Notes under the pieces: generated by a model
Seen by the model: the letters and a program-made list of their open reading frames with translations, nothing else
What the model was told of the DNA's origin: nothing
The model's database searches: none
Made by a program: the position numbers and the translations under genes
From: Paenalkalicoccus suaedae
Lineage (GTDB): Bacteria > Bacillota > Bacilli > Bacillales > Salisediminibacteriaceae
Direction of reading: 5' to 3'
DNA length: 64,000 nucleotides
NCBI RefSeq assembly: GCF_006965545.2
Contig: NZ_CP041372.2
Span: 3,224,001 to 3,288,000 of the forward strand
Shown here: one piece after another, positions 53,357 through 62,428 of the stretch
Numbering within the stretch: position 1 is the first letter of the stretch
How the letters are laid out: each line of letters starts with the position of its first letter

Positions 53357-54205
53357 ATGAAGGGGATGTCCAAACTGTTATTTTTAAGCTTTTTTAAAAA
53401 GAAAAAACCAGCAGCCACGAAACCAAAGACCACGTCACCTACCGTTACAAAGCCTAAAAAATCGAACGAAGAGATCGCTAAACGCAAAGGAGAACTAGGA
53501 GAATACAAAATTGATATTCAATTGGATCAGTTGCCTAAGGAGTACCGTCACCTAAGCGATCTCATGCTACATAACCCCAAAGCTAAATCAGACTATTCCC
53601 AAATCGATCATGTCGTGATCACGCCTTACGGGATTTTCACCATTGAGACAAAGAATTATCAAGGCACGATCTATGGAGGAAAAGATAGAAAAACGTGGCT
53701 AGTTAATGGAAAGTTTAAAATGATGAACCCATTTGTGCAAAACTATGGACACATAGAAGCTCTTAAAAGAACAATTGATAAAAGTTATCATGATACCTTC
53801 ATTTCGATGGTATCTTTCACAAAACGTTGCACGTTCAAGGTTGATTTAGACTATCGTCATATCTTGTCTGATGAATTAATCGTGTATGACGTCGAACTAT
53901 CTGATTTCATCCATCGCAAAGTGTCCGTTCTGAAGATCCAACACAATGAACCACTCTTAACAGAGCAGGATATCGCGAGCATCCACCACACGTTTACCGA
54001 GGCAAATATTATTGACTCAAAGCTGCGTGAAGAGCATACCCGCGCTTTGAAAGATAACACTTCAAGCGCTCTTCCATCACCAAGCTCCACCTGTACCATT
54101 TGCAATAAATCCGTCTCAGATAAAGTCACTAAATTCTGCTTAGCAAATAAAAAGTTCGCAGGTAAGATTTATTGCTACGAGCATCAGAAGGGCGTTCTTA
54201 ACTAG
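53357..54205 (+). CDS. NERD domain nuclease-related protein with C-terminal zinc ribbon
   Basis: A 282-residue protein. A Lys/Thr/Pro-rich N-terminus precedes the NERD domain (about 45-170): GELGEYKIDIQLDQL, the PD-(D/E)xK-like SQIDHVVITPYGIFTIETKN with Asp and Glu-x-Lys, and the NPFVQNYGHIEALKR helix. The C-terminus has four Cys/His ligands (STCTICNK ... FCLANKK ... YCYEHQKG), a probable zinc ribbon. NERD proteins are predicted nucleases of unknown role. Start choice between ATG 53357 and 53366 is uncertain. Terminator follows. Confidence 0.82.
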   Translation: MKGMSKLLFLSFFKKKKPAATKPKTTSPTVTKPKKSNEEIAKRKGELGEYKIDIQLDQLPKEYRHLSDLMLHNPKAKSDYSQIDHVVITPYGIFTIETKNYQGTIYGGKDRKTWLVNGKFKMMNPFVQNYGHIEALKRTIDKSYHDTFISMVSFTKRCTFKVDLDYRHILSDELIVYDVELSDFIHRKVSVLKIQHNEPLLTEQDIASIHHTFTEANIIDSKLREEHTRALKDNTSSALPSPSSTCTICNKSVSDKVTKFCLANKKFAGKIYCYEHQKGVLN

Positions 54206-54218
54206 AAGATTAAAAGTA

Positions 54219-54262
54219 AAAAACGAGCACACTGCCTTAAGATAGGCAGCGTGCTCGTTTTA
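54219..54262 (+). terminator. intrinsic terminator
   Basis: AAACGAGCACACTGCC and GGCAGCGTGCTCGTTT form a long stem after the NERD gene. Confidence 0.85.
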
Positions 54263-54274
54263 AATAGAAGATCT

Positions 54275-54349
54275 TTATTTGTAACCAGGTCCACCAGGTC
54301 CTACCCCGTTTGGACATCCACCTAAAACGCCACGCACGCAGCATAGCAT
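54275..54349 (-). CDS. 24-residue Cys/Gly-rich peptide (tentative)
   Basis: ATG at 54349 to TAA at 54275, product with an N-terminal Cys-Cys pair and C-terminal GCPNGVGPGGPGYK. GGGGGTG lies about 10 nt upstream. It is immediately downstream of the GGDEF-EAL gene. Gly-Pro-Gly-Gly-rich ends of this type occur in small exported peptides, but I cannot identify a family. Confidence 0.3.
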   Translation of the reverse strand: MLCCVRGVLGGCPNGVGPGGPGYK

Positions 54350-54370
54350 TTCGCCACGTCACCCCCACAC

Positions 54371-56671
54371 TCACACAAGCTTCGACTGGTTACCCTCCAT
54401 GTCGCTTAACAGCTCCGTTACTGCTTCGGGCGTGATTGGTTTACTAAAGTAATAGCCCTGCATCTTTATTCCAGGATGATTTAATAGGAATTTAAATTGC
54501 GCTTCATTTTCGATTCCTTCTGCAATGATTTCGATATTAAGCTGATTTAGTAGCGTACAAATTCCTGTAAGTAAGCTTGCATTAAAGTTTTCAAAAGGAA
54601 TGCTTTCCATAAAGCTGCGATCAATTTTTACTACATCTACTGGATGCTTTCTAAGGCCCGAGAGTGAGGTGCTTCCCTTACCAAAGTCATCGAACGCAAT
54701 TTTGACGTTTCTCTTTTGAATTTCTTTAATAAAATGCATCAGCTCATTGTCATAATAAGAAACTTCACTTTCCGTTATTTCAATAATGATCGAGGAAGGT
54801 GCAACATTGGTTTCTTTCAGAGCTTTATCAAGCTCATCCAAAAAGGCTTGATAGGATTGAAGCTGTGTCTTTGAGAAATTAAACGATAAGCTCAAGCTTC
54901 GATGCCCACTGCGGTGCCACATACTAAGCTTGCTGATCCCTTCCTTTAACACCCAAATCCCTATCTCATTGATCACACCAGTCTCCTCGAATAGATCTAT
55001 AAATAAATCTGGAGAAAGAGAACCAAATTTAGGATGATTCCATCTCAATAAAGCTTCTACTCCAGTTATCAAAGGATTTTCTCCCTTAAATATAGGTTGG
55101 AAAACGAGGTGAAGCTGATTATTTTCTAAAACAAACTGGGCGTCCTTCTTCAACGTTTCTACCTTAGTAAATGCACTACCGACGAGAAGATCCTGATATA
55201 GCGTAAGCTGATTTTTACCTCTAGCCTTAGACTCATACATCGCTTCATCGGCTTTCTTTATCAATCCAGATAACTGATCACCATCATCTGGATACATGCT
55301 AATACCGACGCTCGCAGAAATACTAACTGTAATAGAACCGAGCCGAAAGGCCTGTGCAAGCTCTCCTCTCATTTCAGTGATTTGAATAAGCATCGCTTCC
55401 TTCTCCTCAAAAGGGAGAATGACCGAGAACTCATCGCCTCCAACTCTTGCGATAATAGTATTTTCATCCTTAAAATGACGCTTCAACCTTTTGGCGACCT
55501 TTTTAAGTAACAAATCTCCTACTTCATGCCCCCATATATCATTCACTTTCTTAAAGCCATCTAAGTCAAAAAAGACAACGGCTCTTTTCCTAGTATCCTG
55601 ATTCACAAACTCATCAAACTTTTTCGTAAGATAAAACCGATTCCTGAGCTTTGTTAGTTGATCATGATAAGCCATCTCCGTGATTTCTTCATTTGCCAAT
55701 TGAATATTAGTAATCATCTGTTTAAATTCAAGTTCTATTTGATTAATTTCTGTTGCTGTAATATTAAATGGCCCACTTAATTGACTTTCACTAGTATTTG
55801 TAGCCGTAGATTCTTGAAGAATGGCCGCAAGCCTTTTAACTGGATCTAAAACAAAGGATTTAAAGAAGAAATAGAATAAGGATGCTAGCGATAGAAGAAC
55901 AACACTCACTAGTATTTTTAAGTTAAATAGATTTGCTTGCTTTTCATGATAAAAAAAGCGATCAGCAGCTATATTTAAAGGAATAATGGTGTTTTGGTTG
56001 ACGTCCTCAATCATATGGTCTGCGCTAATTTTATCTTGGCTACTTACAAACGCATCACGCTCTGGGCTAGCTAGAGCAACATCTAAAGAAAGTGACTCTG
56101 CTAATGTTTGTAGATAATCCTCATTAATTATTCTGCCCATGAGTAGAAGCCCTGACTCACCAGTCCGATCATTTCTAGTGATAGGGTGAGAAGCTAGTAA
56201 AACAGGAATACCATCAAGACTCTCAAAAAATACATCCTCCCCATCAGTTGCAAGTTGTGTTACTCTCTCCAAAAAAGAGGAAGACACAGAGGTGCTCTCA
56301 CCATTCTCATCTATAGCATGTGAATGAAAAATACTTCCCTGACTATCAAGATAGATGATCATTTGAATCCGATTGTTAAGCAGCACGTCATTTTCTAGAT
56401 TATCTGAGATATAACTATCACTCTGATTGTTCACAAAGAAGTACGTATCGTCCCACATAGACCAGTCGATATTTTGCCTCATTAAGTTATCAGATTCCAT
56501 TGTAAGATAGTTACTCACTCTTGATACGTCACTATCAAGTACTTTTTCATCAAATTCATTTGCTTCATCTAACAACGCAGGCGTCATGAAAAATTGAATA
56601 AAAAAGAAAAATAAGATTAAAAATAGTCCAATTACAATTAAAGACAGTGTCCTTATCCGCATAACCCTCAT
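54371..56671 (-). CDS. membrane GGDEF-EAL protein (c-di-GMP turnover) with extracytoplasmic CHASE4-like sensor
   Basis: About 766 residues. Helix 1 (about 8-30), a sensor domain (LMRQNIDWSMWDDTYFFV is CHASE4-like) to about 250, helix 2, a HAMP-like linker, a GGDEF domain with intact RVGGDEFSVIL, and an EAL domain with TGVEALLRW, DDFGKGSTSL and KIDRSFM. Both catalytic motifs look complete, so it may make or degrade c-di-GMP. No RxxD inhibitory site is visible before GGDEF. The start shown follows AAGGTGG; the longer frame begins with TTG. Confidence 0.88.
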   Translation of the reverse strand: MRVMRIRTLSLIVIGLFLILFFFFIQFFMTPALLDEANEFDEKVLDSDVSRVSNYLTMESDNLMRQNIDWSMWDDTYFFVNNQSDSYISDNLENDVLLNNRIQMIIYLDSQGSIFHSHAIDENGESTSVSSSFLERVTQLATDGEDVFFESLDGIPVLLASHPITRNDRTGESGLLLMGRIINEDYLQTLAESLSLDVALASPERDAFVSSQDKISADHMIEDVNQNTIIPLNIAADRFFYHEKQANLFNLKILVSVVLLSLASLFYFFFKSFVLDPVKRLAAILQESTATNTSESQLSGPFNITATEINQIELEFKQMITNIQLANEEITEMAYHDQLTKLRNRFYLTKKFDEFVNQDTRKRAVVFFDLDGFKKVNDIWGHEVGDLLLKKVAKRLKRHFKDENTIIARVGGDEFSVILPFEEKEAMLIQITEMRGELAQAFRLGSITVSISASVGISMYPDDGDQLSGLIKKADEAMYESKARGKNQLTLYQDLLVGSAFTKVETLKKDAQFVLENNQLHLVFQPIFKGENPLITGVEALLRWNHPKFGSLSPDLFIDLFEETGVINEIGIWVLKEGISKLSMWHRSGHRSLSLSFNFSKTQLQSYQAFLDELDKALKETNVAPSSIIIEITESEVSYYDNELMHFIKEIQKRNVKIAFDDFGKGSTSLSGLRKHPVDVVKIDRSFMESIPFENFNASLLTGICTLLNQLNIEIIAEGIENEAQFKFLLNHPGIKMQGYYFSKPITPEAVTELLSDMEGNQSKLV

Positions 56672-56967
56672 GGTGATCACCACCTTTTTCATCTTATATC
56701 GGCATGAAAATAGAATATTAGATGTAAATATCAAAAAAAGAGATAAAAAAAATATTAAATAGAACTATACCAATCAGCACTTAAAATAAACAAATTATGT
56801 AATAATCATTGATCGGAGCAAAGCTTTACCAACATGTTTCCCCTCCCACCTTTTTGGGAAATGGAAAATAGAAGCCATTATTCCACCCTAACCTAAAGCG
56901 CACGGCTATGCCCGCCAAGCCCTGCCATGCACCGCCCCACCCACTCACCCAAAAAGGAGTGTCATCC

Positions 56968-57147
56968 ATGCATTACGTCGAAGGCATTTTACGAATGTAC
57001 CACCTACTCACCATCTTAACCCTTGCAGCTGGAGTATTCTTCATCCTGCTATTCCCGCTCCTCCGAAAAGAATCCACCATCTTCGCCTATGCATCAGTCG
57101 CAGCCGGCATCGCGATCATCATCGCCTGCTTAACCATTATTTTATAG
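56968..57147 (+). CDS. small membrane protein (59 residues)
   Basis: ATG at 56968 with AAAGGAG 8 nt upstream; the longer open frame lacks a site. Two predicted helices (about 9-28 and 34-57) joined by LLRKES. Next gene 51 bp downstream is a similar small membrane protein; the two probably form an operon. Function unknown. Confidence 0.65.
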   Translation: MHYVEGILRMYHLLTILTLAAGVFFILLFPLLRKESTIFAYASVAAGIAIIIACLTIIL

Positions 57148-57198
57148 CCCTAAAGCGGGCAACTCGCTCACCACTACTCACAACTAGGAGGTACCCCC

Positions 57199-57408
57199 AT
57201 GCCCAACACAACCACCAAAGGCAGCAATCACTTACTCAAAAAATACTGGAAGTCCTACCTGGGCATCCATTTGCTCGTCGTCGTGCCAGCGTTTGCGGTG
57301 TATATGAACACAGACTCCCGCTACCTCGGCTTCATCTTCCCCATCGCCCTAGTCCTCTTCCCCATCATCTTCATCACCTACGCCACCCGCAAAGAAAACC
57401 GCGCATAG
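57199..57408 (+). CDS. small membrane protein (69 residues)
   Basis: Preceded by TAGGAGG. A basic N-terminus (KKYWKSYLG) is followed by two helices (about 20-36 and 43-61) and a basic tail ATRKENRA. Second gene of the small-membrane-protein pair, followed by a terminator. Function unknown. Confidence 0.65.
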   Translation: MPNTTTKGSNHLLKKYWKSYLGIHLLVVVPAFAVYMNTDSRYLGFIFPIALVLFPIIFITYATRKENRA

Positions 57409-57412
57409 CCAA

Positions 57413-57445
57413 ACCCGCCTCGCGCCGCAGGCGGGCCTTTTACTT
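57413..57445 (+). terminator. intrinsic terminator
   Basis: ACCCGCCT-CGCGCCGC-AGGCGGGC followed by CTTTTACTTTTTT. Confidence 0.8.
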
Positions 57446-57520
57446 TTTTGGGACAGAAACTCAGGCTAACGCTCTTATAAAACCCAGCAACACAAACATC
57501 TCCCGCCCACGAACAGCGTT

Positions 57521-57795
57521 TTTTGGATAATGATGAGGACTTTCCGGATAATGTTTCTTCATTTTTGGATAATGTTCCTACATTTTCGGATAATCATCCT
57601 TCGTTTTCGGATTATGATCCTACATTTCCGGATAATCATCCTCCGTTTTCGGATTATGATCCTACATTTCCGGATAATCATCCTCCGTTTTCGGATAATG
57701 ACCCTACATTTCTGGATAATCATCCTTCGTTTTCGGATTATGATCCTACATTTCCGGATAATCGAGCTCCGTTTATGGATAATCGCACTCTTTAT
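57521..57795. repeat. 21-bp array, CGGATAAT/CGGATTAT family (part 1)
   Basis: About thirteen units at 21-bp spacing; TTTTCGGATTATGATCCTAC and TTTCCGGATAATCATCCTCC alternate for a stretch, making a 42-bp dimer. Confidence 0.9.
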
Positions 57796-57805
57796 CCAAT
57801 AAATC

Positions 57806-57849
57806 TAACAATCTTACGAGCATGTGAATAAGTGCCACTTATCAAACCA
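57806..57849. repeat. conserved palindromic module (copy 3)
   Basis: TTACGAGCATGTGAATAAGT-GCCACTTATCAAACC, containing the perfect ATAAGTGCCACTTAT palindrome, nearly identical to 23011-23050 although 34.8 kb away. Confidence 0.75.
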
Positions 57850-57884
57850 GAAAAAAGTAGCAGCCTCTTTTAGTCTGTATCTGT

Positions 57885-58220
57885 TTTTGGATAATGTTCC
57901 TACGTTTTTGGATAATCGCGCACCCTTTCCGGATAATCGAGCTCCATTTTTGGATAATGTCACCACATTTCCGGATAATCGAGCTCCATTTTCGGATAAT
58001 GTCGCCACATTTCCGGATAATCGCGCACCCTTTCCGGATAATCGAGCTCCATTTTTGGATAATGTCACCACATTTCCGGATAATCGCGCACCCTTTCCGG
58101 ATAATGCCCCACATTTCCGGATAATCGCGCACCCTTTCCGGATAATGTCACCACATTTTCGGATAATCGCGCACCCTTTCCGGATAATGATCCCCTATTT
58201 CCGGATAATCGCCCTCTCCC
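57885..58220. repeat. 21-bp array, CGGATAAT family (part 2)
   Basis: About sixteen units, mostly TTTCCGGATAATCGCGCACC or TCGAGCTCC variants, at 21-bp spacing. The array ends about 70 bp before the esterase gene. Confidence 0.9.
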
Positions 58221-58297
58221 CCCCGGTTCATCACTGGCATTTTATAAACACCCCCAGAATATGAGATAATAAAATCACAAAAAGGAGAGAATATCCC

Positions 58298-59221
58298 ATG
58301 ACCATACATACCTACAACAAAAAACGCTCCATCCAAAGCCGTATTCTCGAAAAATACTTAATTCTAAGAGGAACGAAGAAAGAATTTTCGACCGAAAAAA
58401 ATACGACGAAGATGATCAACAAAAAGGCCATCGAAAACACGAAGCCATATCTGATCAAAAAAGGCGTCGTCACCAGCTCGCTACAAGAAGACACCCACGA
58501 AGAGATGCAGGTGTTCACGATAAATGACCGCAACGCCCCCGAGCAAAAAGTCATCCTCTACCTTCACGGCGGGGCATGGACGAAGCAGCCGCTCCCGTTC
58601 CACTGGAAGCTCATGGACAAGCTCGCTCAGTCGCTAGACGCAAAAATCATTGCGCCCATTTATCCGAAAGTGCCCAATTTTACCTACCAGGACACGTATT
58701 CCAAGCTACTCACCCTGTATAAAAACACCCTCAGCACGGTCAACAGCGCCGATCAGCTGACGATCATGGGAGATTCTTCTGGCGGAAATATCTCACTCGG
58801 CCTCGCGCAACTTTTAAAACAGAATGATCTGCCGCAGCCAAAGGACATCATTTTATTATCAGCAGCGCTCGACCTCTCTCTCGAAAATCCGCTTATACCA
58901 GAGTACGAAAAACGTGATCCTATGCTTTCCATTGGAGGCGTAACGGTCATAACGAAGGTTTGGGCCGGCGACAAAACACTCAAGGATCCGCTGATCAGCC
59001 CGTATCACGGTGACTTGCAGGGGCTCGCGAAGATCACGCATTTCGTTGGGACACATGAGATCATTTGCCCGGACGCCATCAAGCTCGACAAGAAGCTGAC
59101 CGAGCAAGGCATCGACATCCAAACCTACGTGTACCCTAAAATGAATCACGTCTTTGTGATCATGCCGCTCCCCGAAGCGCAGGACGCCCAGCAAAAAATC
59201 ATCGCCATCATCGGTAGCTAA
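58298..59221 (+). CDS. alpha/beta hydrolase (HSL-type esterase)
   Basis: A 307-residue alpha/beta-hydrolase fold enzyme. LYLHGGAWTK is the HGG oxyanion motif (about residue 89), MGDSSGGNISLG the nucleophile elbow GDSSG (about 152-156), then the Asp region and MNHVF with the catalytic His near the C-terminus. This fits the hormone-sensitive-lipase family of short-chain carboxylesterases. Cytoplasmic, no signal peptide. AAAGGAG upstream; terminator downstream; monocistronic. Confidence 0.9.
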   Translation: MTIHTYNKKRSIQSRILEKYLILRGTKKEFSTEKNTTKMINKKAIENTKPYLIKKGVVTSSLQEDTHEEMQVFTINDRNAPEQKVILYLHGGAWTKQPLPFHWKLMDKLAQSLDAKIIAPIYPKVPNFTYQDTYSKLLTLYKNTLSTVNSADQLTIMGDSSGGNISLGLAQLLKQNDLPQPKDIILLSAALDLSLENPLIPEYEKRDPMLSIGGVTVITKVWAGDKTLKDPLISPYHGDLQGLAKITHFVGTHEIICPDAIKLDKKLTEQGIDIQTYVYPKMNHVFVIMPLPEAQDAQQKIIAIIGS

Positions 59222-59278
59222 ACAACCCTCATCCCCACCCCTACAGCTTTTTGACAGAAAATCCAGTTCACACAAACA

Positions 59279-59306
59279 AGGGTCTGCAGAACACCCCGCA
59301 GACCCT
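59279..59306 (+). terminator. hairpin terminator
   Basis: GGGTCTGC and GCAGACCC arms around AGAACACCCC, after the esterase gene. Confidence 0.7.
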
Positions 59307-59457
59307 CCAATCAATCCCCCACCAACCCCAAACAATAGATATACACCGCCCGCATAATGAGGTAATATTTGTTAATAAGAGCACCGCAGCACTAAGCGCC
59401 TGGCACCCCATTCACCCATGTAGCCAAGCGCCACCTATAACCCGGAGGTCATTTCCT

Positions 59458-60507
59458 ATGCCTAAAAAATGGTCCAAACAAAAAATAGTACGCACCACCA
59501 TAATCACACTAGCTCTCCTCATTGGAGGCTTCTATCTCTTCATCAATTATACATCCATTGGCGTCGTTAATGCCCACACCTTGTCGAACTACGGAGATCT
59601 CGTCACCATTGAGCATAAGTGGACTGCCGATGTCGGCTCGCCCGCAGATTATGACGTCCAATCCCTTTATAACCCAAAGCTTCGATACCGTATCACTGTC
59701 GAGCGATCCTTATACCTCGGCCTTTTACAGGACGTAAGTAAGGACACATACACACAAGCTCAAGGAGCCCAACAAGAACTTCAAAAGCTTGACCCAATCT
59801 TAGACGACATCAAAAAACTTGGCTTTCGCGGAACCGACTACCATGGCATCATTCTCGATTATCGACCTGATCATCCAGACGGGACTAACGGCAGTCTCAA
59901 AACGCTCACACTCTACAATAATCGAACCATTTCCTTCGGCACCATACAAGAAGAGATGATCACTAGACTTCACCAGCTAATCACACTCATCCAAAGTACT
60001 GACGCAGATATTCATCGCGTCTACGTCGAGGATCCATGGACCGACTTCGCCATAGCATTCGACCGCTACGCCTCCACGACACCGCTTACCGAGGACGAGC
60101 TTTATGCGTATTTACGGAAAACGAATCCAGCCATCGGCAACTTTGAATCTCTAGAAAAATACGGAGAGGAATTGACCCAATTACAAAACAACCGCTTCCA
60201 ATTCGGATTCGAGCACGAGGATTTTCTATATAAATGCAGAGATTTCGACGAGACTGGTACATGTACGAGCATTGAGCTAAACGTCCGCTACGAGCACCTT
60301 GGACTCACACCAGACAACGAAAACCTACTAGCAGACGTCACCGCCATCTTGAATCTCTTAGACAACACCATGCAGGAAATAACCGCCTACGAAATCTTCT
60401 TCGTCGAACAAAACGACGAAGGCGAATGGTTCAAACAAGTCCGCTTCACTAAACAAGAACGCGACCAGTTTGAGACAGTGGAGGGACTAATAGAAGAGTT
60501 GTTTTAG
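59458..60507 (+). CDS. anchored extracytoplasmic protein (paralog 1)
   Basis: A 349-residue protein with one N-terminal membrane helix (about 10-32) and a large outside domain. GGAGG lies 9 nt before the ATG at 59458; the longer open frame is upstream noise. Landmarks are AHTLSNYGDLV, YDVQSLYN, ALTED-like PLTEDELYAYLRKTNP and a terminal Cys pair (YKCRDFDETGTC) that may form a disulphide. No family recognised. A close paralog follows but is split by an insertion sequence. Confidence 0.75.
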   Translation: MPKKWSKQKIVRTTIITLALLIGGFYLFINYTSIGVVNAHTLSNYGDLVTIEHKWTADVGSPADYDVQSLYNPKLRYRITVERSLYLGLLQDVSKDTYTQAQGAQQELQKLDPILDDIKKLGFRGTDYHGIILDYRPDHPDGTNGSLKTLTLYNNRTISFGTIQEEMITRLHQLITLIQSTDADIHRVYVEDPWTDFAIAFDRYASTTPLTEDELYAYLRKTNPAIGNFESLEKYGEELTQLQNNRFQFGFEHEDFLYKCRDFDETGTCTSIELNVRYEHLGLTPDNENLLADVTAILNLLDNTMQEITAYEIFFVEQNDEGEWFKQVRFTKQERDQFETVEGLIEELF

Positions 60508-61034
60508 AGCAGCGAACCCGTCGCTGCTCTTTTTCAATCGAGACTGTCCTATTACATGCTTGCGAGCGATTTTAAAAACCCGATCCTTTATCACACTTCC
60601 CGCTCAAAAACTACATATACTTACTCGATAAAATAAGCTACTCTTTATATAGACGTAATCTAGCACCACTCATGGCAAACATCCCACCTCGTGCCTAGTG
60701 CCAACTTACTCGGAGGTCCCTATGTTTAAATTATTTTTCAAAAACAAAAAACTACGCATTACCCTAATCACAACAGCCTTCCTCATTGGCGGCTTCTATA
60801 TCTTTATCAACTACACAGCGATCGGCCTCGTCAACGCCCACACCTTGTCGAACTACGGAGATCTCGTCAAGATTGAACAGACATGGACTGCCGGCCTCGG
60901 CTCACCCGCAGAGTATGACGTAAAATCTCTCCGCAATTCAGATATCGAATACACCGTGACTGCAGAGAGATCCTTCATGCTAGGTATTCTCCAATACGTG
61001 AGCGGGTGGCTACCCCTAAAAGTTAGAGTTTTTA

Positions 61035-61901
61035 TTATGCAGCTAATTGGCTGGTTTGTGTTCGGTATTCGACTGGATTAAAACCAGCCAATTTTTCTTT
61101 TGATCGTATATGGTTGTACCAGTAAATATATTCTTCAATCTGCCTTTTTAATTCTTCGTAGCTCACTAATTTTTCTCCATAATACATTTCTTGTTTTAAT
61201 ATACCAAAGAAATTCTCTATTGAAGCATTGTCTGCGCAGGTTGCTTTACGTGACATGCTTTGAAATACTTTATTTTCTTTTAATGTCCTCACCCATTGGT
61301 TGTGCTGATAATGCCAGCCTTGATCGGAGTGGATAGTCGTACGATAGGTTGCCTGAGCTCCTAGTACTTCTATTGTTTCTTTTAAAGGTTCCATGACAAG
61401 ATCTAATGTTGGACGTTTCTTGATACCAAACGCGATAATTTCCCCATTGTAAAGATCAAGGAGTGGATTTAAGTACAATTTCTCTTCTCCTAGACATTTG
61501 AATTCTGTAATGTCGGTTACTAATTTCTGAAAAGGAATAGGCGTGCTAAATCGGCGGGACAGTCGATTCTTCGCTACCTTTCCAACCTTACCCTTATAAG
61601 AATTGTATCTACGAGACTTCCTCATAAACTTTACGCATTTTAACCCTAATTCCCTCATAAGTCGATACACTTTTTTGTGATTAATACACCAGGCTGATTT
61701 CTTTAATTCCTTGGTAATGCGTTTATAACCATAACGTTCATGAAACGCCTTAAACAGCTCAGTAATGACTTCTTTTAGTTCTCTATCCGGATCTTCTTTC
61801 CCAAAGTTTTTCACATGATAGTGGTAGGTTGATTCTGGAATACCTACAATAACTAGAATATCTTTTAATCGGTATCCTTCTTCTTTGAGTTCGAACGCCA
61901 C
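61035..61901 (-). CDS. IS150-type transposase OrfB (DDE integrase)
   Basis: A 288-residue frame with the HTH_21 region (LFKAFHERYGYKRITKELKK), and the rve catalytic core: VTDITEF (Asp), HSDQGWHYQH (Asp) and NASIENFFGILKQE (Glu), a normal DDE triad. It overlaps orfA by 37 nt in another frame; in this family OrfAB is normally made by -1 frameshifting, though GTG at 61901 is available. Confidence 0.93.
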   Translation of the reverse strand: MAFELKEEGYRLKDILVIVGIPESTYHYHVKNFGKEDPDRELKEVITELFKAFHERYGYKRITKELKKSAWCINHKKVYRLMRELGLKCVKFMRKSRRYNSYKGKVGKVAKNRLSRRFSTPIPFQKLVTDITEFKCLGEEKLYLNPLLDLYNGEIIAFGIKKRPTLDLVMEPLKETIEVLGAQATYRTTIHSDQGWHYQHNQWVRTLKENKVFQSMSRKATCADNASIENFFGILKQEMYYGEKLVSYEELKRQIEEYIYWYNHIRSKEKLAGFNPVEYRTQTSQLAA

Positions 61902-62428
61902 TGTTGCTTGTGCTTTTCGTGGAAGGCATTCGGATTCTCTCGAAAAGCTCTCAACTTTTTTAGGTAGGCATTTTCTAGCCGCAACAGTTCATTCTCGCGT
62001 TCTAGTTCGTCTTCACGTGTTAACTTCTTCTCTTCTTTTCCCTTTGATTTATTACTGTTTTTAGACATAGAAGGTCGCTCCTTTGATCTTGGTTTCAGGC
62101 CTCCTAATCCTTGTTCATTAAATGTTTTCATCCAACTGTAAATTAAAGCAGGATTATTTAATCTAAATTGTTCAGCAGTTTCCTGAAAAGAAGCACCTGT
62201 CTCAAGCATAAATTGTATCGTATCCACTTTAAATTGAACAGAGTACGCCTCATTCGTTCTTCTTCGTTTTAATCCTTCAACCCCTTGCGTTTTATAGGAT
62301 CTTACCCAATTTTGTAGTGGAGTTCGAGAGGGCATATTATACTTTTTAGCTAATAATTTATACCCGAGATTTCCATTCAAATATTCGCTAACAAGTTTCA
62401 TTTTAAATTCTTCACTATATTTGGCCAT
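61865..62428 (-). CDS. IS150-type transposase OrfA (HTH)
   Basis: A 187-residue DNA-binding subunit with two helix-turn-helix units (LVSEYLNGNLGYKLLAKKYN and FMLETGASFQETAEQF) and a leucine-zipper-like C-terminal segment (ELERENELLRLENAYLKKLR) that would mediate dimerisation. ATG at 62428; the upstream extension of the frame lies in the terminal repeat. Confidence 0.92.
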   Translation of the reverse strand: MAKYSEEFKMKLVSEYLNGNLGYKLLAKKYNMPSRTPLQNWVRSYKTQGVEGLKRRRTNEAYSVQFKVDTIQFMLETGASFQETAEQFRLNNPALIYSWMKTFNEQGLGGLKPRSKERPSMSKNSNKSKGKEEKKLTREDELERENELLRLENAYLKKLRAFRENPNAFHEKHKQQWRSNSKKKDTD

